From Fervidifonticultor_A tertius (GTDB lineage: Bacteria; Sysuimicrobiota; Sysuimicrobiia; Sysuimicrobiales; Humicultoraceae), in contig JAVKIY010000002.1 of NCBI GenBank assembly GCA_031459235.1, forward strand, positions 18,277 through 82,276: a DNA stretch of 64,000 bases. Direction: 5' to 3'. A model generated the notes under the pieces. It was given only the letters and a program-made list of their open reading frames with translations. It searched no databases and had not been told where the DNA came from. The translations under genes and the position numbers were made by a program. Positions 49,209-57,395 of this stretch are shown one piece after another; the stretch's first letter is position 1, and every line of letters starts with the position of its first letter.

Positions 49209-49901
49209 CTAACGCCTGATCGTCACCGCGCCGACGACACCGCTGAACTGGAAGTTGCACCCGCTTGGGCACCCGGGTGAGGTCGGGATCGTCCAGTTGA
49301 CCACCCGCCAGCCGAGCTCGAGGCCGACCCCGCTCTGCATCTCGTAGCCGAGGGCCGCCTTGAAGTCGGTAACGTTCCCCGCGGCCGTGCCGGTGAAGCC
49401 CTGGATTGTGGTCGACCACGATGGACCGTACGCGCCGTCGGCCGTGAAATAAAAGCCGCCGGGTTGGCGCACGAGGAACTCGGCCCCAATCCGGAATCCG
49501 GAGCCGGTGCCCCTTACCGCGGTGTCGCCGCGGAACGCCGACACGGACCCGTAGCCTGCGAACAGCCCGAAGTACTGATCCAGCGTGCCTCCGCCGAACC
49601 GGTAGTGCACGTTGGCATCCCACAGGTACGCGCTCGTGAACGGCCACGCCGACGGCGTCACCGACATTGAGTCGTAGCGTCCCGAGAACGACCAGGGTGA
49701 GGTGCGCGAGTCGAGCCGAAGCGTCCCGCCCCAGGTGCTCGCGGAGTCCGTGGCCGTGATAGCGCCTGCGCCCGACCCGAACCCGGCACCCCAGTATCGG
49801 AGCTGGAACGTGGTCTGGAAGTTCGTGTTCTGCGCCGCCGCGGGCAGGCTCGTCCCCAGGATGAGCGCTGTGGCAACGAGTGTGATGGCAAGTGTGCGCA
49901 T
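49209..49901 (-). CDS. Exported protein, probable outer-membrane beta-barrel
   Basis: A 230-residue protein I do not recognise as a named family. ATG 49901 follows AAGGGAGGG. A clear signal peptide (MRTLAITLVATALILGTSLPAAAQ) precedes a mature part rich in alternating aromatic and small residues: FQLRYWGAGF, WSFSGRYDSMS, YLWDANVHYRFGGG, YFGLFAGYGSV, FRIGAEFLVRQPGGFYF and KAALGYEMQSGVGLELGW. This is the look of a small 8- to 10-strand barrel. Near the C-terminus, CPSGC could form a disulfide in a loop. It lacks a terminal Phe (it ends IRR). If right, the organism has an outer membrane. Confidence 0.7.
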   Translation of the reverse strand: MRTLAITLVATALILGTSLPAAAQNTNFQTTFQLRYWGAGFGSGAGAITATDSASTWGGTLRLDSRTSPWSFSGRYDSMSVTPSAWPFTSAYLWDANVHYRFGGGTLDQYFGLFAGYGSVSAFRGDTAVRGTGSGFRIGAEFLVRQPGGFYFTADGAYGPSWSTTIQGFTGTAAGNVTDFKAALGYEMQSGVGLELGWRVVNWTIPTSPGCPSGCNFQFSGVVGAVTIRR

Positions 49902-49954
49902 GATTACCCTCCCTTGCTGGAATGCGCGGCTCCCACTCCCATCTATACCGCCCA

Positions 49955-49984
49955 ACTATACCATCCGAACCTGCATGTGGCCAA
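49955..49984 (-). promoter_or_regulatory. Candidate promoter of the outer-membrane-like gene, with CTATACC repeats
   Basis: On the minus strand, TTGGCC (49984-49979), an 18-base spacer, then TATAGT (49960-49955). A second TATAGA lies at 49947-49942. On the plus strand the sequence CTATACC occurs twice (49943-49949 and 49956-49962), 13 bases apart, overlapping both -10 boxes. The spacing could suit a regulator binding along one DNA face, or the repeats may simply be two -10 elements. Confidence 0.45.
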
Positions 49985-50015
49985 GTCCCGCGCGGCCCAG
50001 ACCCGTCGGGCCCGG

Positions 50016-50759
50016 CTAGTCCTCCCGCGCCCACTCCAGGAGAACCCGTCCCGCCTCGGCCAGGGTCCCGGCCTCGGCGTCGGCGCGGATGTGCAGGTGC
50101 GCCGCGTTTTCCGGGTTCGGTCGCATCGTGACGTAGACCGACCGTATGCCGGCGCCGCGCGCGCCCGCAATGTCTGTCGCCAGCGTGTCGCCGACCATCG
50201 CCACGCGGTCGGGGGTCAGGTTCCACTGCTGGAGGACCGAGTGGAAGATCGCCGGGTCGGGCTTGGGCCGTCCGAACCCGGCCGAGGAGACCACCGGGTC
50301 GAAGAACGGCCCAAACCCCATGCCGTCCACGATGCGCTGAATGAGCCAGTGCGACGTCGCGTTGGAGATGCATGCCAGCGCCAGGCCGGCGCGCGCGAGC
50401 TGGTGCAGCAGTCGCACGGCGCCCGGGAACGGCCGGTAGCCGGCGAGCTCGGGCTCGAAGAAGACGTGCTCCGCAGCCTCGATGAAGGCCGGCCCCGGGG
50501 AACGGTCCGCGAACTGCCGAAGCGCGCGCCGGATCCCTTCCTGCATCGTGTGCTGGCGTCCGGTCGCGGCCGTGGACTCGAGCACCCATTGGCGCGCCTC
50601 GCGGAGCGCCTCGCCGACGGCCTCGGGCCAGCCCTGCTCCACGAGCCAGTCGGTCAGCCGCCGGATGCCGTCCTCGTCCGTCGTGGACGGATAGATGAGG
50701 GTGCCGCCGAGGTCGAAGATGACACCGGCCAGCCGGGCGGGGCGCAGGGGCTGTGACAT
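50016..50759 (-). CDS. HAD-superfamily hydrolase
   Basis: A 247-residue subfamily IA hydrolase from ATG 50759 (the open frame extends to 50843). Motif I is VIFDLGGTLIYP: the nucleophile Asp is present and the second position is Gly, as in many DLGGTL/DLGNT-type members. Other motifs: CISNATSHWL (II), SAGFGRPKPDPAIF (III) and VAMVGDTLATDIAGARGAG (IV). A small phosphate ester is the likely substrate. There is no ribosome site before the ATG. Confidence 0.88.
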   Translation of the reverse strand: MSQPLRPARLAGVIFDLGGTLIYPSTTDEDGIRRLTDWLVEQGWPEAVGEALREARQWVLESTAATGRQHTMQEGIRRALRQFADRSPGPAFIEAAEHVFFEPELAGYRPFPGAVRLLHQLARAGLALACISNATSHWLIQRIVDGMGFGPFFDPVVSSAGFGRPKPDPAIFHSVLQQWNLTPDRVAMVGDTLATDIAGARGAGIRSVYVTMRPNPENAAHLHIRADAEAGTLAEAGRVLLEWARED

Positions 50760-50768
50760 ACAGCGGCC

Positions 50769-50774
50769 ATTATA
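50769..50774 (-). promoter_or_regulatory. TATAAT box immediately before the HAD gene (leaderless start)
   Basis: On the minus strand TATAAT occupies 50774-50769, and ATG 50759 begins 9 bases after it. Transcription should start within a few bases of the ATG. No recognisable -35 box is found at 16-18 bases, so the match rests on the -10 box alone. Confidence 0.5.
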
Positions 50775-50826
50775 CGCCACAACCACCGCAGGAGGATGAG
50801 AAAGGCGCACAGAAGGCAGGTGCGCC

Positions 50827-51705
50827 GTGGACGCGACCCCCATGCACGCGCCCGACCTGGATGTGAGCCTGCTCGGGCGGTGGACCGATGAGCTCGTCCT
50901 CGTGGTGGAGGCCGATCGCGCGCGGGCCTACGCTGCCGCCACCAACGACGCCGACCCCCGCTACGAGGCCGGGATACTGGCCCCGCCGCTGTTCGCGTGC
51001 GTGCCCGCGGTCGACCTGATCGCGCCGGCCGTGGCCGGGCTCATCACGGACGAGGAGCGCCGCATGGGGCTCCATGTCGCCCACGACCTGCACCTCCACC
51101 GCGCCCTGGTCCCGGGCATGACGCTGCGCGTGCGCGCGGCGTCGATCGGCGTGCACCCGCGGCGTCCCGGCGCCGAGCTCGTCATCAAGGTCGAGACCCG
51201 CAGCGACGGTGCGGTGGTCAACGAGCAGTACGTGACCCTCTTCAGCCGGCGGCGGCTGCGCGAGGCGGCGGGGATGCCTGCGCCCGACCACCGGCTCCCC
51301 GCCGAGGCGCGGGAGGCGGCGAAGGCCGCGGGGCGCATCGTGCGGGTCGAGCAGACGCTAGACCCCGACCAGACCGTCCGCTACGCCGAGGCCTCGGGCG
51401 ACCACAACCCGATCCACCTCGACCCGTCGGTCGCGCGGGCGTTCGGGCTGCCGGGGGTCATCGTCCACGGGCTGTGCACCATGGCGTTCGTGGGGCGGGC
51501 CGTGGTCGGCGCCGCGGGCGGTGACGCGGCGCGTCTGCGGCGGCTGGCGGTGCGGTTCGCGCGGCCCGTGCTGCCCGGGCAGACCATCACCACCCACCTC
51601 TGGCCCGCCGGCGAGGTGGCTGGCCGGCGTCGGTTCGGGTTTGAGGTAACCAATCCCCAGGGCAAGGCGGTTGTCCAGGACGGCCTGGCTGAACTCGACC
51701 CGTAG
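50827..51705 (+). CDS. MaoC-family double-hotdog dehydratase
   Basis: A 292-residue protein with two hotdog domains. The N-terminal FAS1-dehydratase-like half (about 10-150) has AYAAATNDADPRYE, and the C-terminal MaoC half (about 160-290) has YAEASGDHNPIHLDPSVARAFGLPGVIVHGLC with the catalytic Asp/His pair (split here: the DHNPIH and HGLC parts). Members hydrate or dehydrate acyl-CoA thioesters. GTG 50827 follows AGAAGGCAGG. It is divergent from the HAD gene. Confidence 0.85.
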   Translation: MDATPMHAPDLDVSLLGRWTDELVLVVEADRARAYAAATNDADPRYEAGILAPPLFACVPAVDLIAPAVAGLITDEERRMGLHVAHDLHLHRALVPGMTLRVRAASIGVHPRRPGAELVIKVETRSDGAVVNEQYVTLFSRRRLREAAGMPAPDHRLPAEAREAAKAAGRIVRVEQTLDPDQTVRYAEASGDHNPIHLDPSVARAFGLPGVIVHGLCTMAFVGRAVVGAAGGDAARLRRLAVRFARPVLPGQTITTHLWPAGEVAGRRRFGFEVTNPQGKAVVQDGLAELDP

Positions 51706-51718
51706 CCGCAGGAAGCTC

Positions 51719-51743
51719 ATTGTCCTATCTGGAATAGGACAAT
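51719..51743 (+). promoter_or_regulatory. Perfect 10-bp inverted repeat, probable autoregulatory operator
   Basis: ATTGTCCTAT (51719-51728), spacer CTGGA, then ATAGGACAAT (51734-51743): both arms match perfectly. It ends 4 bases before ATG 51748 of a GntR-family gene, and its AGGA also serves as the likely ribosome site 8 bases from the ATG. Its length and symmetry suit a GntR dimer, so binding would block both transcription and access to the start. Confidence 0.75.
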
Positions 51744-51747
51744 TGCG

Positions 51748-52695
51748 ATGCGCCTCTCTCTCGATCGCGGCGGGACCGTCCCGCTGGTCGCCCAGCTCAA
51801 GGCGCAGATCCGCCACGAGGTCGCCTCGGGCCGCCTGTCGGCCGGCGCGCGTCTGCCCACGGTGCGCACGCTGGCCGGTTTCCTCCGGGTCAACCGCAAC
51901 ACCGTAGCGCGCGCCTACGCGGCGCTCGAGGCCGAGGGCGTGCTGGACGCCCGGCCCGGGCGGGGCACGCGGGTGGCCGCCCGCCCCGCCGCTCCGCGCG
52001 GCTCGCGGCTGCTCGCCGCGCGGATCGACCGCCTGCTTTCTGCGGCCGACGAGGCCGGGGTGCCGCTGGATGACCTGATCGCGATGCTCACGGTTCGCGC
52101 CGGCCGGCGGCGGGAGGCGGGCCGGCCGCGGCTGGGGTTCGTCGAGTGCAACCCGGTGGACCTCGCCTACTTCTCGCGGCTGGTCCGCGACGCGGTGGAG
52201 GTGCCGGTCGTGCCGATGCGGCTCGACGAGCTGCCGCGGCGGCTGGCCGAGGTGGACCTGGTCGCCACGACCTTCTTCCACGTCGAGGAGGCGCGGCGGG
52301 CCGTGCGTGGGGTGGAGGTCGTCGGGCTCATGGCCCTGCCCGATTTCGCCACGCTCGAGGAGATCGCGCGCCTGCCGCGAGCGCTGCGGGTGGCGCTGGT
52401 GTGCGCCACCCGCGAGGGCGCGACGAGCAAGGCGCGGTCGCTCGCGGCCGTGGGGCTGCGCCCGCCACGGCTGCGCAGCGCTACCCTCGGCGACCCGGGG
52501 TTGGTGGCCCTGCTTGGGCGGTCGGACGTCCTGCTCGCCGCGCCGCGCGTGCTTGCCCGCGTGCGCGAGGCGGTTCCCCGGCGCGTGCGCGTTATCCCCT
52601 TCGCCAGCGTGTTGAGCGAGGGCGCCGTGGCGCTGCTCCACGAGCGGATCGCGGCCTGGCGCGCGCGGCGCGGGGCGCTGGCGGTGCCGGCGTGA
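51748..52695 (+). CDS. GntR-family regulator with unassigned C-terminal domain
   Basis: A 315-residue regulator. The N-terminal winged HTH (about 8-75) has VPLVAQLKAQIRHEVASG, LPTVRTLAGFLRVNRNTVAR and AYAALEAEGVL, then a GRGTRV wing: the YtrA/MocR-type arrangement. The rest (about 95-315) is not an aminotransferase and not an FCD or UTRA domain that I recognise. It contains LGFVECNPVDLAYFSRLV, VDLVATTFFHVEEARRAV and LGDPGLVALLGRSDVLLAAPR, which look like a two-lobed alpha/beta ligand-binding fold. A perfect operator lies immediately upstream. Confidence 0.85.
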   Translation: MRLSLDRGGTVPLVAQLKAQIRHEVASGRLSAGARLPTVRTLAGFLRVNRNTVARAYAALEAEGVLDARPGRGTRVAARPAAPRGSRLLAARIDRLLSAADEAGVPLDDLIAMLTVRAGRRREAGRPRLGFVECNPVDLAYFSRLVRDAVEVPVVPMRLDELPRRLAEVDLVATTFFHVEEARRAVRGVEVVGLMALPDFATLEEIARLPRALRVALVCATREGATSKARSLAAVGLRPPRLRSATLGDPGLVALLGRSDVLLAAPRVLARVREAVPRRVRVIPFASVLSEGAVALLHERIAAWRARRGALAVPA

Positions 52696-52726
52696 GGGCG
52701 TGGCCCACCCGGCCGGGGGCAGCGTG

Positions 52727-53701
52727 GTGAGCCGGCCCCGCGTCGGCGTGCTGATGGGCGGGCCGTCGCCCGAGCACGAGGTCTCGCTGGGCTCGGGCCG
52801 CCGTGTGGTCGAGGCGCTCGACCCGGCGCGCTACGAGGCGGTGCCGGTGGTCGTGCCGCGGTGGGGCCCATGGTCCCCGCCGCTGGACCTCGACGTGGCG
52901 TTCGTGGCCCTCCACGGGCCCGCGGGCGAGGACGGCGCGATCCAGGGCGCGCTCGAGGTGGCCGGCATCCCCTACACTGGCTCCGGCGTGCTCGCCAGCG
53001 CGCTCGCGATGGACAAACGCCGGTCGCGCCAGCTCTTCGGGTTCAACGGCATCCCGACGCCAGGATACCTGGCGCTGCGTCGCGACGAGCTGCCCTCGCG
53101 CGAGGCGGGTCTGGCCGAGGAGGTCGGGCGGACGCTCGGATTCCCGTGTGTGGTCAAGCCCAACGCCCAGGGGAGCAGCATCGGCGTGACGCTGGTCCGC
53201 GACGCCGACGGGCTGCCCCCGGCGCTCGACCGGGCCTTTGCGCTCGGCGACCTGGCGCTCATCGAGGAGCACCTGCGCGGGGTCGAGCTGACCTGCGCGA
53301 TCCTCGACGACCCGGACCGGGGCGAGCCGGTCCCCCTGCCGCTGGTGGAGATCGTGCCGCGGCGGGAGTTCTTCGACTACGAGGCCAAGTACACGCCGGG
53401 CGCCGCCGAGGAGATCTGCCCGGCGCGGCTGCCCGCGCCCGCGGTCTGGCGCGCGCAGTCAGCCGCGCTGCGGGCGTACCGCGTGCTCGGCTGCGCCGAC
53501 TTCGGCCGCGTGGACCTGTTCGTGCGCGAAGCAGACGTGGTCGTGCTGGAGGTGAACACCATTCCGGGCCTGACCGAGGGGAGTCTGTTCCCGAAGGCCG
53601 CGCAGGCCGCCGGCATCGCGTTCCCGGCGCTGGTCGAGCGGCTGATCGACGCCGCCCGGCGACGAGGCGCGCGGCCCGCGCCGCGGGTGCCCACCGCATG
53701 A
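52727..53701 (+). CDS. ddl: D-alanine-D-alanine ligase
   Basis: Makes D-Ala-D-Ala for peptidoglycan. The 324-residue ATP-grasp enzyme has GVLMGGPSPEHEVSLGSG at the start, LHGPAGEDGAIQGALE and IPYTGSGVLASALAMDK, then PCVVKPNAQGSSIGVTLV, and the metal site DLFVREADVVVLEVNTIPGL. GTG 52727 gives SRPRVGVL close to the usual start; GTG 52724 and 52700 are alternatives. Its stop overlaps the dapF start. Confidence 0.92.
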   Translation: MSRPRVGVLMGGPSPEHEVSLGSGRRVVEALDPARYEAVPVVVPRWGPWSPPLDLDVAFVALHGPAGEDGAIQGALEVAGIPYTGSGVLASALAMDKRRSRQLFGFNGIPTPGYLALRRDELPSREAGLAEEVGRTLGFPCVVKPNAQGSSIGVTLVRDADGLPPALDRAFALGDLALIEEHLRGVELTCAILDDPDRGEPVPLPLVEIVPRREFFDYEAKYTPGAAEEICPARLPAPAVWRAQSAALRAYRVLGCADFGRVDLFVREADVVVLEVNTIPGLTEGSLFPKAAQAAGIAFPALVERLIDAARRRGARPAPRVPTA

Positions 53702-54582
53702 GCCCGCTCGCCACCCGGAACTGGATCGTCAAGTCGCACGCGTTGGGCAACGACTACCTGGTGGTCGACCCCGCGGCGCTCACGTTCCCGTTGTCGCCGG
53801 AGGCCATCCGGTTGATCTGCCACCGGCACCTGGGCGCCGGCTCGGACGGCATCCTGGCCCTCGCGCCGTCGTCGCGCGCGGACTTCGGCCTCCGTATCTA
53901 CAACCCCGACGGCAGCGAGGCGGAAAAGAGCGGCAACGGCCTCCGCATCTTCGCGAAGTTCCTCTTCGACCATGGGTACGCGCGTACCACCACGTTCACG
54001 GTGGAGACGCCCGGCGGGGTGGCGGCCATCGAGCTCCACCTGGACGGCGGGCGGGTGGTGTCGCTGACCGTGGACGTCGGCCGGGCGACGTTTGCGAGCG
54101 CGGAGATCCCGGTCGCCGGACCGCACCGCGAAGTGCTGGACGAGCCGATCGAGGTGGATGGCGCGCGGTTTGCGTTCACCGGGGTCTCGGTGGGCAACCC
54201 GCACTGCGTGATCTTCGTACCCGACCTGGCTCAGGTGGACCTCCGGCGGTTCGGCCCGCGCCTGGAGACCCACCCGCTGTTCCCCAACCGGACCAACGTG
54301 CAGTTCGCGCAGGTCGTCGCGCGCGACCGGGTGCACATTCTCATCTGGGAGCGCGGCGCGGGCGAGACGATGGCCTCGGGCACCAGCGCGAGCGCCGTGG
54401 CCGCGGCCGCGGTGCGCCGGGGCGCAACCGACCGCGCGCTGGTGGTCTCCGCGCCCGGCGGCGACCTTCGGATCGCGGTCGGGGAGGACTGGAGCATCCG
54501 GATGACCGGCCCGGCCAGCGAGGTGTACAGCGGGGTGCTGAGCGCCGAGCTCATCGCGGCGGTCGGCGGGGAGGGCGCATGA
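53698..54582 (+). CDS. dapF: Diaminopimelate epimerase-like protein lacking both catalytic Cys
   Basis: A 294-residue DapF-fold protein: it opens VKSHALGNDYLVVDP, and has GSDGILAL, NPDGSEAEKSGNGLRIFA, VSVGNPHCVIFV, NRTNVQFAQV and GETMASGTSASAVA. In classical DapF the two base residues are Cys, in CGNG and ACGTG. Here both are Ser (Ser78 in SGNG, Ser227 in ASGTS). Everything else looks intact and the gene sits between ddl and apgM in an overlapping run. It may be a variant epimerase, or an isomerase with another substrate. The name is therefore by fold and context. Confidence 0.75.
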   Translation: MSPLATRNWIVKSHALGNDYLVVDPAALTFPLSPEAIRLICHRHLGAGSDGILALAPSSRADFGLRIYNPDGSEAEKSGNGLRIFAKFLFDHGYARTTTFTVETPGGVAAIELHLDGGRVVSLTVDVGRATFASAEIPVAGPHREVLDEPIEVDGARFAFTGVSVGNPHCVIFVPDLAQVDLRRFGPRLETHPLFPNRTNVQFAQVVARDRVHILIWERGAGETMASGTSASAVAAAAVRRGATDRALVVSAPGGDLRIAVGEDWSIRMTGPASEVYSGVLSAELIAAVGGEGA

Positions 54583-55850
54583 GCCAGAAGATCCTCTACG
54601 TCATCCTCGACGGCCTGGGCGACCGCCCGGTCGAGGCGCTGGCGGGCCGCACGCCGCTGGAGGCCGCGAGCACCCCGAACCTGGACCGGCTCGCCGCCGC
54701 GGGCCAGCAGGGCTTGGTGACCACGGTCGGCGAAGGGATCGCGCCCGAGTCGGACGTCGCGGTCATGGCGGTGCTCGGCTACGACCCCGCGGTCTACCAC
54801 ACCGGGCGGGGACCGCTGGAGGCGCTGGGCGCCGGTATGGCGTTCGGCAACGGCGACCTGGCGCTGCGCGGCAACTTCGCGACCGGCGGCGAGGGCCGCG
54901 CAATCGTGGACCGGCGCGTCGGCCGCAACCTCAGTTCGGAGGAAGCGCGCGCGCTTGCCGCGGCCGCCACGCGCCAGGTCCGGCTTGCGGGCGCGCAGGT
55001 GACCGTGGCCGCGACCGTGGCGCACCGGTGCGTGGTGGTCATCCACCCGGAGCAGGGGCGGTTGAGCGCGCAGGTCTCCAACACCGACCCGGCGTACGGC
55101 CGCCTGGGTGGGCTGGGCGTGGCGAAGACGTCCTTCGTCGAGGAGGTCGTCACCTGCGAGCCGCTGGACGGCTCGCCCGAGGCCCGGGCCGCGGCCGCGC
55201 TGGTCAACGCGTTCACCGAGCAGGCGCGCATGGTCCTCGACGGCCATCCGGTCAACGCCGCGCGGCGCGCCGAGGGCAAGCTGCCCGCGAACCTGATCCT
55301 GGTCCGCGACGCTGGCGACCACCTCCCGCGGGTCCCGTCGATGAAGGAGCGTTTCGGCGTCTCGCTGGGGTGCTTCGTGGAGATGCCCGTAGAGCGCGGG
55401 ATCGCGAAGGTGCTCGGCATGGGGATCGTCGAGGTCCCGCCTCGGCCCGGCGCCAGCCGCGCCGAGACCTACGAGGCCTGGGCGCGACGGGCGCTCGAGG
55501 TGCTGCCCGACTACGACGGGCTCTACCTGCACCTCAAGGGGCCGGACGAGCCCGGGCACGACGGCGACGCGCTCGCCAAGCGAGCCGTCATCGAGCAGAT
55601 CGACGCCGGCTTCTTCGGGACGCTGCTGCCGGGCATCGAGCGGGGCACGACCGTGCTGGCCGTCACCGCCGACCACGCCACGCCGTGCGAGCTCCGGGGC
55701 CACGCCGCTGACCCGGTGCCGCTGCTGGTCTGGGGGGGCAACGGCGAGGCCGACGGCGCCGGCCGGTTCACGGAGCGCACGGCCGCGAAGGGCGCGCTCG
55801 GCCGGCTGCGCGGGGTGGACATCCTGCCGCTACTGGTGCGGCGGCGCTAG
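54579..55850 (+). CDS. apgM: Cofactor-independent phosphoglycerate mutase, archaeal type
   Basis: Interconverts 3- and 2-phosphoglycerate in glycolysis and gluconeogenesis. The 423-residue alkaline-phosphatase-fold enzyme has LDGLGDRPVEALAG, the Ser-containing ESDVAVMAVLGYDP, HTGRGPLEALGAG and, near the end, LHLKGPDEPGHDG, VTADHATPCELRGHAADPV, which carry the metal ligands. This is the ApgM form common in archaea and some thermophilic or deep bacteria, not the 510-residue GpmI. Its start overlaps dapF. Confidence 0.92.
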   Translation: MSQKILYVILDGLGDRPVEALAGRTPLEAASTPNLDRLAAAGQQGLVTTVGEGIAPESDVAVMAVLGYDPAVYHTGRGPLEALGAGMAFGNGDLALRGNFATGGEGRAIVDRRVGRNLSSEEARALAAAATRQVRLAGAQVTVAATVAHRCVVVIHPEQGRLSAQVSNTDPAYGRLGGLGVAKTSFVEEVVTCEPLDGSPEARAAAALVNAFTEQARMVLDGHPVNAARRAEGKLPANLILVRDAGDHLPRVPSMKERFGVSLGCFVEMPVERGIAKVLGMGIVEVPPRPGASRAETYEAWARRALEVLPDYDGLYLHLKGPDEPGHDGDALAKRAVIEQIDAGFFGTLLPGIERGTTVLAVTADHATPCELRGHAADPVPLLVWGGNGEADGAGRFTERTAAKGALGRLRGVDILPLLVRRR

Positions 55851-55884
55851 GAGCGCGCGCGGTGCGCGATGCGCAACGCTGGCC

Positions 55885-57210
55885 TCAGGCGACCCGCGCG
55901 CCGCCCCGCTGCTCCATCGGCACGTAGTCGCGGACGTCGGCGCCCGTGTAGACCTGCCGCGGCCGGCTGATCCGCTGCTCGGGATCGGTCAGCATCTCCT
56001 CCCACTGGGCCATCCACCCCGACGTACGGGGCACGGCGAACAGCACGGGGAACATCTCTACCGGGAAGCCCATGGCCTGGTAGATGATCCCGGAGTAGAA
56101 GTCCACGTTGGGGTAGAGCCGACGTGTGATGAAGTAGTCCTCCTGGAGCGCGATCCGCTCGAGCTCGAGCGCGATGTCCAGCAGCGGGTTGGTGCCGGTG
56201 ACCTGGAAGACCTGGTCGGCGATCTTCTTGATGATCGTCGCGCGCGGATCGTAGTTCTTGTAGACGCGGTGCCCGAAGCCCATCAGCAGGACCTCGCCGT
56301 CCTTCACGCGCTTGATGTACGCCGGCACCCGGTCCTTCGAGCCGATCTGCTGCAGCATCCGCAGCACCTGCTCGTTCGCCCCGCCGTGGAGCGGGCCGTA
56401 CAGCCCGCCCGCCGCGCCGGCCAGCGCCGAGTAGGGGTCGGCGTGGGAGCTGCCGATGGTGCGCATCGCGGTGCTGCTGCAGTTCTGCTCGTGGTCGGCG
56501 TGGAGGATAAACAGGACTTCCAGCGCGCGCTCGAGCACGGGGTCGGGCGCGTACTTGAGCTCGGTGGTCTTGAAGAGCATGTTGAGGAAGTTGCCCGTGT
56601 AGGAGAGGTCGTTGTCGGGGTAGGCGTAGGGGAGCCCACGCATGTGCCGATAGGCGAACGCGGCGATCGTCGGGGTCTTGGCGATCAGCCGCACGATCTG
56701 CTTGCGGCGCGTGGCCGCGTCGTGGATCTCCTTCGCCTCGGGGTAGAACGTAGAGAGCGCCCCGACTGTGCCGATGAGCATGCCCATCGGGTGCGCGTCG
56801 TGGTGGAAGCCGTCGAGGAACTTCTTGATGGACTCGTGGATGAGCGTGTGGTGGGTGACCTCGGCCGTCCAGGCATCGAGCTCCTGCCGCGTCGGCAGCT
56901 CCCCGTAGAGGATGAGGTACGCGGTCTCCAGGTACGTCGAGCGTTCCGCGAGCTGCTCGATCGGGTAGCCGCGGTACCGAAGGATACCCCGCTCGCCGTC
57001 GATGAACGTGATCGCGCTGCGGCACGAGGCGGTGTTTCCGAACGACGGGTCGTAGCCCATCAGGCCGAAGTCGTCGTCGGAGACGCGGATCTGACGCAGG
57101 TCGGCGGTCTTGATGTACGCGCCGTAGGTCGGGTAGGTGCCGTAGGCGATCGGGATCTCGTAGGTCTTGCCGGTTCGGTTGTCCGTGATCGTCAGCGTGT
57201 TCTTGCCCAT
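55885..57210 (-). CDS. gltA: Citrate synthase
   Basis: Condenses acetyl-CoA and oxaloacetate in the TCA cycle. The 441-residue protein is type II-like with an N-terminal beta domain. It has RYRGYPIEQLAERSTYLE, HADHEQNCSSTAMR, GPLHGGANEQVLRML (catalytic His), GFGHRVYKNYDPRA (His) and NVDFYSGIIYQAMGFP (Asp). ATG 57210 is preceded by AGGAGG at 11 bases. It is convergent with apgM, with a 34-base gap. Confidence 0.94.
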   Translation of the reverse strand: MGKNTLTITDNRTGKTYEIPIAYGTYPTYGAYIKTADLRQIRVSDDDFGLMGYDPSFGNTASCRSAITFIDGERGILRYRGYPIEQLAERSTYLETAYLILYGELPTRQELDAWTAEVTHHTLIHESIKKFLDGFHHDAHPMGMLIGTVGALSTFYPEAKEIHDAATRRKQIVRLIAKTPTIAAFAYRHMRGLPYAYPDNDLSYTGNFLNMLFKTTELKYAPDPVLERALEVLFILHADHEQNCSSTAMRTIGSSHADPYSALAGAAGGLYGPLHGGANEQVLRMLQQIGSKDRVPAYIKRVKDGEVLLMGFGHRVYKNYDPRATIIKKIADQVFQVTGTNPLLDIALELERIALQEDYFITRRLYPNVDFYSGIIYQAMGFPVEMFPVLFAVPRTSGWMAQWEEMLTDPEQRISRPRQVYTGADVRDYVPMEQRGGARVA

Positions 57211-57395
57211 GACTCGGCCTGCCTCCTGGGCGCCGGGACCTCCCGGAAGCCGCGGTCCTCCGGCTGCTCCGGTCTATCTTTCCCCCTCCGGCGGCCGGCC
57301 GCCTGCCCGTGCCCCACGGCTAATGGCAGGGACACCCCGGCGGTCATGGGGAAGCAACAGGTGATCCACCGGCGGAAGCGCTCTCGGGAGCATCC

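Noticed and set aside
49943..49962. Start of a repeat array (CTATACC twice)
   Set aside because: Only two copies, and they coincide with promoter -10 boxes; no spacer-repeat pattern as in CRISPR.
57290..57303. GGCGGCC/GGCCGCC palindrome between gltA and the TerC gene
   Set aside because: Short, purely GC and not positioned against a recognisable promoter; likely a composition effect.
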